Shown one piece after another: positions 62,972 to 64,000 of a DNA stretch of 64,000 nt (position 1 is its first letter; every line of letters begins with the position of its first letter). This DNA is from Chrysomallon squamiferum. Taxonomy: Eukaryota > Mollusca > Gastropoda > Neomphalida > Peltospiridae. The stretch covers positions 10,035,595 to 10,099,594 of the forward strand of contig CM022671.1 of NCBI GenBank assembly GCA_012295275.1, written 5' to 3'. Under the pieces are notes generated by a model. That model ran no database searches and was not told the origin of the DNA. It saw nothing but the letters and a program-made list of their open reading frames with translations. The translations under genes were made by a program, and so were the position numbers.

Positions 62972-63504
62972 GTTATTTGACAATGGGTTTCTTGGATTAG
63001 AAAACAATCACAATTGTTTTTTATTAAAGTGTGAAATTGTCAGAGAATATCCTGAGATTATTAAATATAACAGCAAAGGCGAATGTATCGAGAACATTTA
63101 AGAAATATTGTATTAACCTTGTGGAATATGCATGATACCAACGGTTAATCCAGCTACGAGATCGTTAGGGAAATCATAAAGAATGCTGTATCCTTTCAGA
63201 ATCTTGAGAAACGGGAAAATGTGACTGATGAAGCTTGAACAACAGGAAGACGAGCAATGATATGGTGATAACTTGTCATTCAGTTTTTTCAATGCGTGTT
63301 TGATTATTTTATTTCTGTTTAAAAACTTGCTCGTCTTCGTCTCTTTGGCTCTAAGTTCATATTGTCTTCGTTGAGGTTTCCAGTTGAGAACTTTCTTTTG
63401 GTGTGGCGAGGCAAGGTCTAGGAGCGAAGGAGCCAGATCTGGTACGTCTTCGTTTTCATTCTCATCCCCTGACAGCGAGCCTTTTGGTAGGCACGGATAT
63501 AAGT
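56227..63504 (-). CDS. SLC26A: SLC26 family anion exchanger (SulP/STAS), 5' end missing
   Basis: Seventeen exons, in transcript order: 63118-63504, 62769-62879, 62309-62517, 61905-62069, 61324-61485, 60836-60918, 60037-60184, 59554-59667, 59278-59355, 59016-59111, 58589-58695, 58309-58378, 57923-58093, 57528-57719, 57172-57226, 56655-56776, 56227-56313. Phases join to about 785 residues. The first exon here starts in phase 1, so an upstream exon with the ATG is needed. It encodes an acidic then basic cytoplasmic N-terminus and the SulP signature [20 protein letters not shown]. Membrane segments follow, with [20 protein letters not shown], two extracellular N-x-T sequons (NVT, NMT) and [20 protein letters not shown]. 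The C-terminal STAS domain (about exons 11-16) includes [20 protein letters not shown] and has a short intervening loop. The gene belongs with the SLC26A3/A5/A6 group (chloride, bicarbonate, oxalate exchange at the plasma membrane), but the exact orthologue is unresolved. The C-terminus (DPSEIDDAG) lacks a class I PDZ motif. A minus-strand AATAAA lies at 55906-55911. Confidence 0.92.
59181..59259. repeat. (CT)n microsatellite
   Basis: About 39 units in an SLC26 intron, ending 18 bp from the donor side of the exon at 59278-59355. Confidence 0.95.
60729..60826. repeat. 29-bp tandem repeat
   Basis: Just over three copies of a unit containing TTCATATATGTTTAATTTTA, immediately next to the donor of the SLC26 exon at 60836-60918. 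Confidence 0.9.
62926..62968. repeat. (GT)n microsatellite
   Basis: About 20 units in the SLC26 intron between the first two exons in the window. Confidence 0.95.
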
Positions 63505-64000
63505 CTGTGTAAAGCAAAACCAATATATAATGTTGGTTAGAAATTCTTTTAATATACATATAATTAACACGAAATACATGTCAACTTATATACTAACAAA
63601 TATATACATATATACAAAAATACATGCATACATACATACATACATACATACGTACATACATATATATAGATATATAGATAGATAGACAGATAGATAGATT
63701 TACACACACACACACACACACGCACGCATACACACACACACATATATATTTTTTTTTTTTTTTATTGTAGGGAAGGAGTGTTTTTACAGTTTTTGTTTTT
63801 TTTCTAAATTGTAATGTGTTGTCTTTTACTTTAGTTTACACATACATACAACATTCCCCTCCCAAATCATTTGTTAAAATAAGTCTCCAATTACTCTTGC
63901 CGAAGGCTGTTTAACACTGTTTTATACGACCGACGTAACAGCGACTTCAGACTGCAATGAAACTGTCAAATAATTCACTATCATCATTGTACGTCTAGCT
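63505..64000. other. SLC26 upstream intron and right edge
   Basis: The acceptor for the first SLC26 exon in the window (GCTTTACACAG, read on the minus strand) lies at 63505-63515. The rest holds (TACA)n, (TAGA)n and (CA)n tracts (about 63594-63740) and a short more GC-rich segment (about 63890-63960) that could be a 5'UTR exon. I could not find an ATG that splices in phase. An uninterrupted frame does open at ATG 63559 and reads through the acceptor into the exon, but its product there looks like translated intron. Confidence 0.45.

Overview
The window is nuclear DNA of an animal. Genes are split by GT-AG introns, AT content is very high, and microsatellites (CT, CA, ATT, TA, TACA), MITEs and decayed transposons fill introns and spacers. 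The gene set (CXXC1, dynamin-1-like, MFSD5, an SLC26 exchanger), short AT-rich introns and secreted peptide genes suit a lophotrochozoan, most likely a mollusc. That placement is inferred from overall character; no alignment was run.

Layout. At 1-8 kb (+) lie two broken, cysteine-rich prokineticin/astakine-like terminal exons (1020-1272, 1926-2143), a hAT-type element with a 42-bp minisatellite (2370-3425), and an intact six-exon gene (4714-7766). That gene encodes a signal peptide and five tandem repeats of about 70-75 residues joined by Gly-Lys-Arg, and it is the most unusual item here. The stretch 8-11 kb is non-coding apart from a doubtful signal-peptide exon on the minus strand. MFSD5 (+) runs 11223-23886 in 13 coding exons and carries a 1.5-kb terminal-inverted-repeat element in intron 2. 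CXXC1/CFP1 (-) runs 27611-37188 in 16 coding exons, convergent with MFSD5. DNM1L/Drp1 (+) runs 37591-47575 in 16 exons, head-to-head with CXXC1 across 402 bp. The spacer 48.4-56.2 kb is gene-poor and holds a decayed L1-like retrotransposon (about 51.49-55.45 kb, +). An SLC26 anion exchanger (-) occupies 56227-63504 in 17 exons; its 5' end lies in or beyond the right edge.

How the genes relate. The four conserved genes are unrelated housekeeping or transport functions: molybdate transport, H3K4 methylation targeting at CpG islands, mitochondrial and peroxisomal fission, and anion exchange. Only CXXC1 and DNM1L share an apparent promoter region. The left end looks like a rapidly evolving secreted-peptide neighbourhood. 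The repeat gene has the architecture of a polyprotein precursor: PC-type cleavage at KR after Gly would release several nearly identical, C-terminally amidated, two-helix peptides of 72 residues. Two internal exons are identical as far as I can see and a third differs by about two bases, with CT microsatellites between them, which points to very recent exon amplification.

Limits: exon borders were read by eye from splice consensus, reading phase and remembered family sequences. UTRs, transcription starts and transposon families are approximate.
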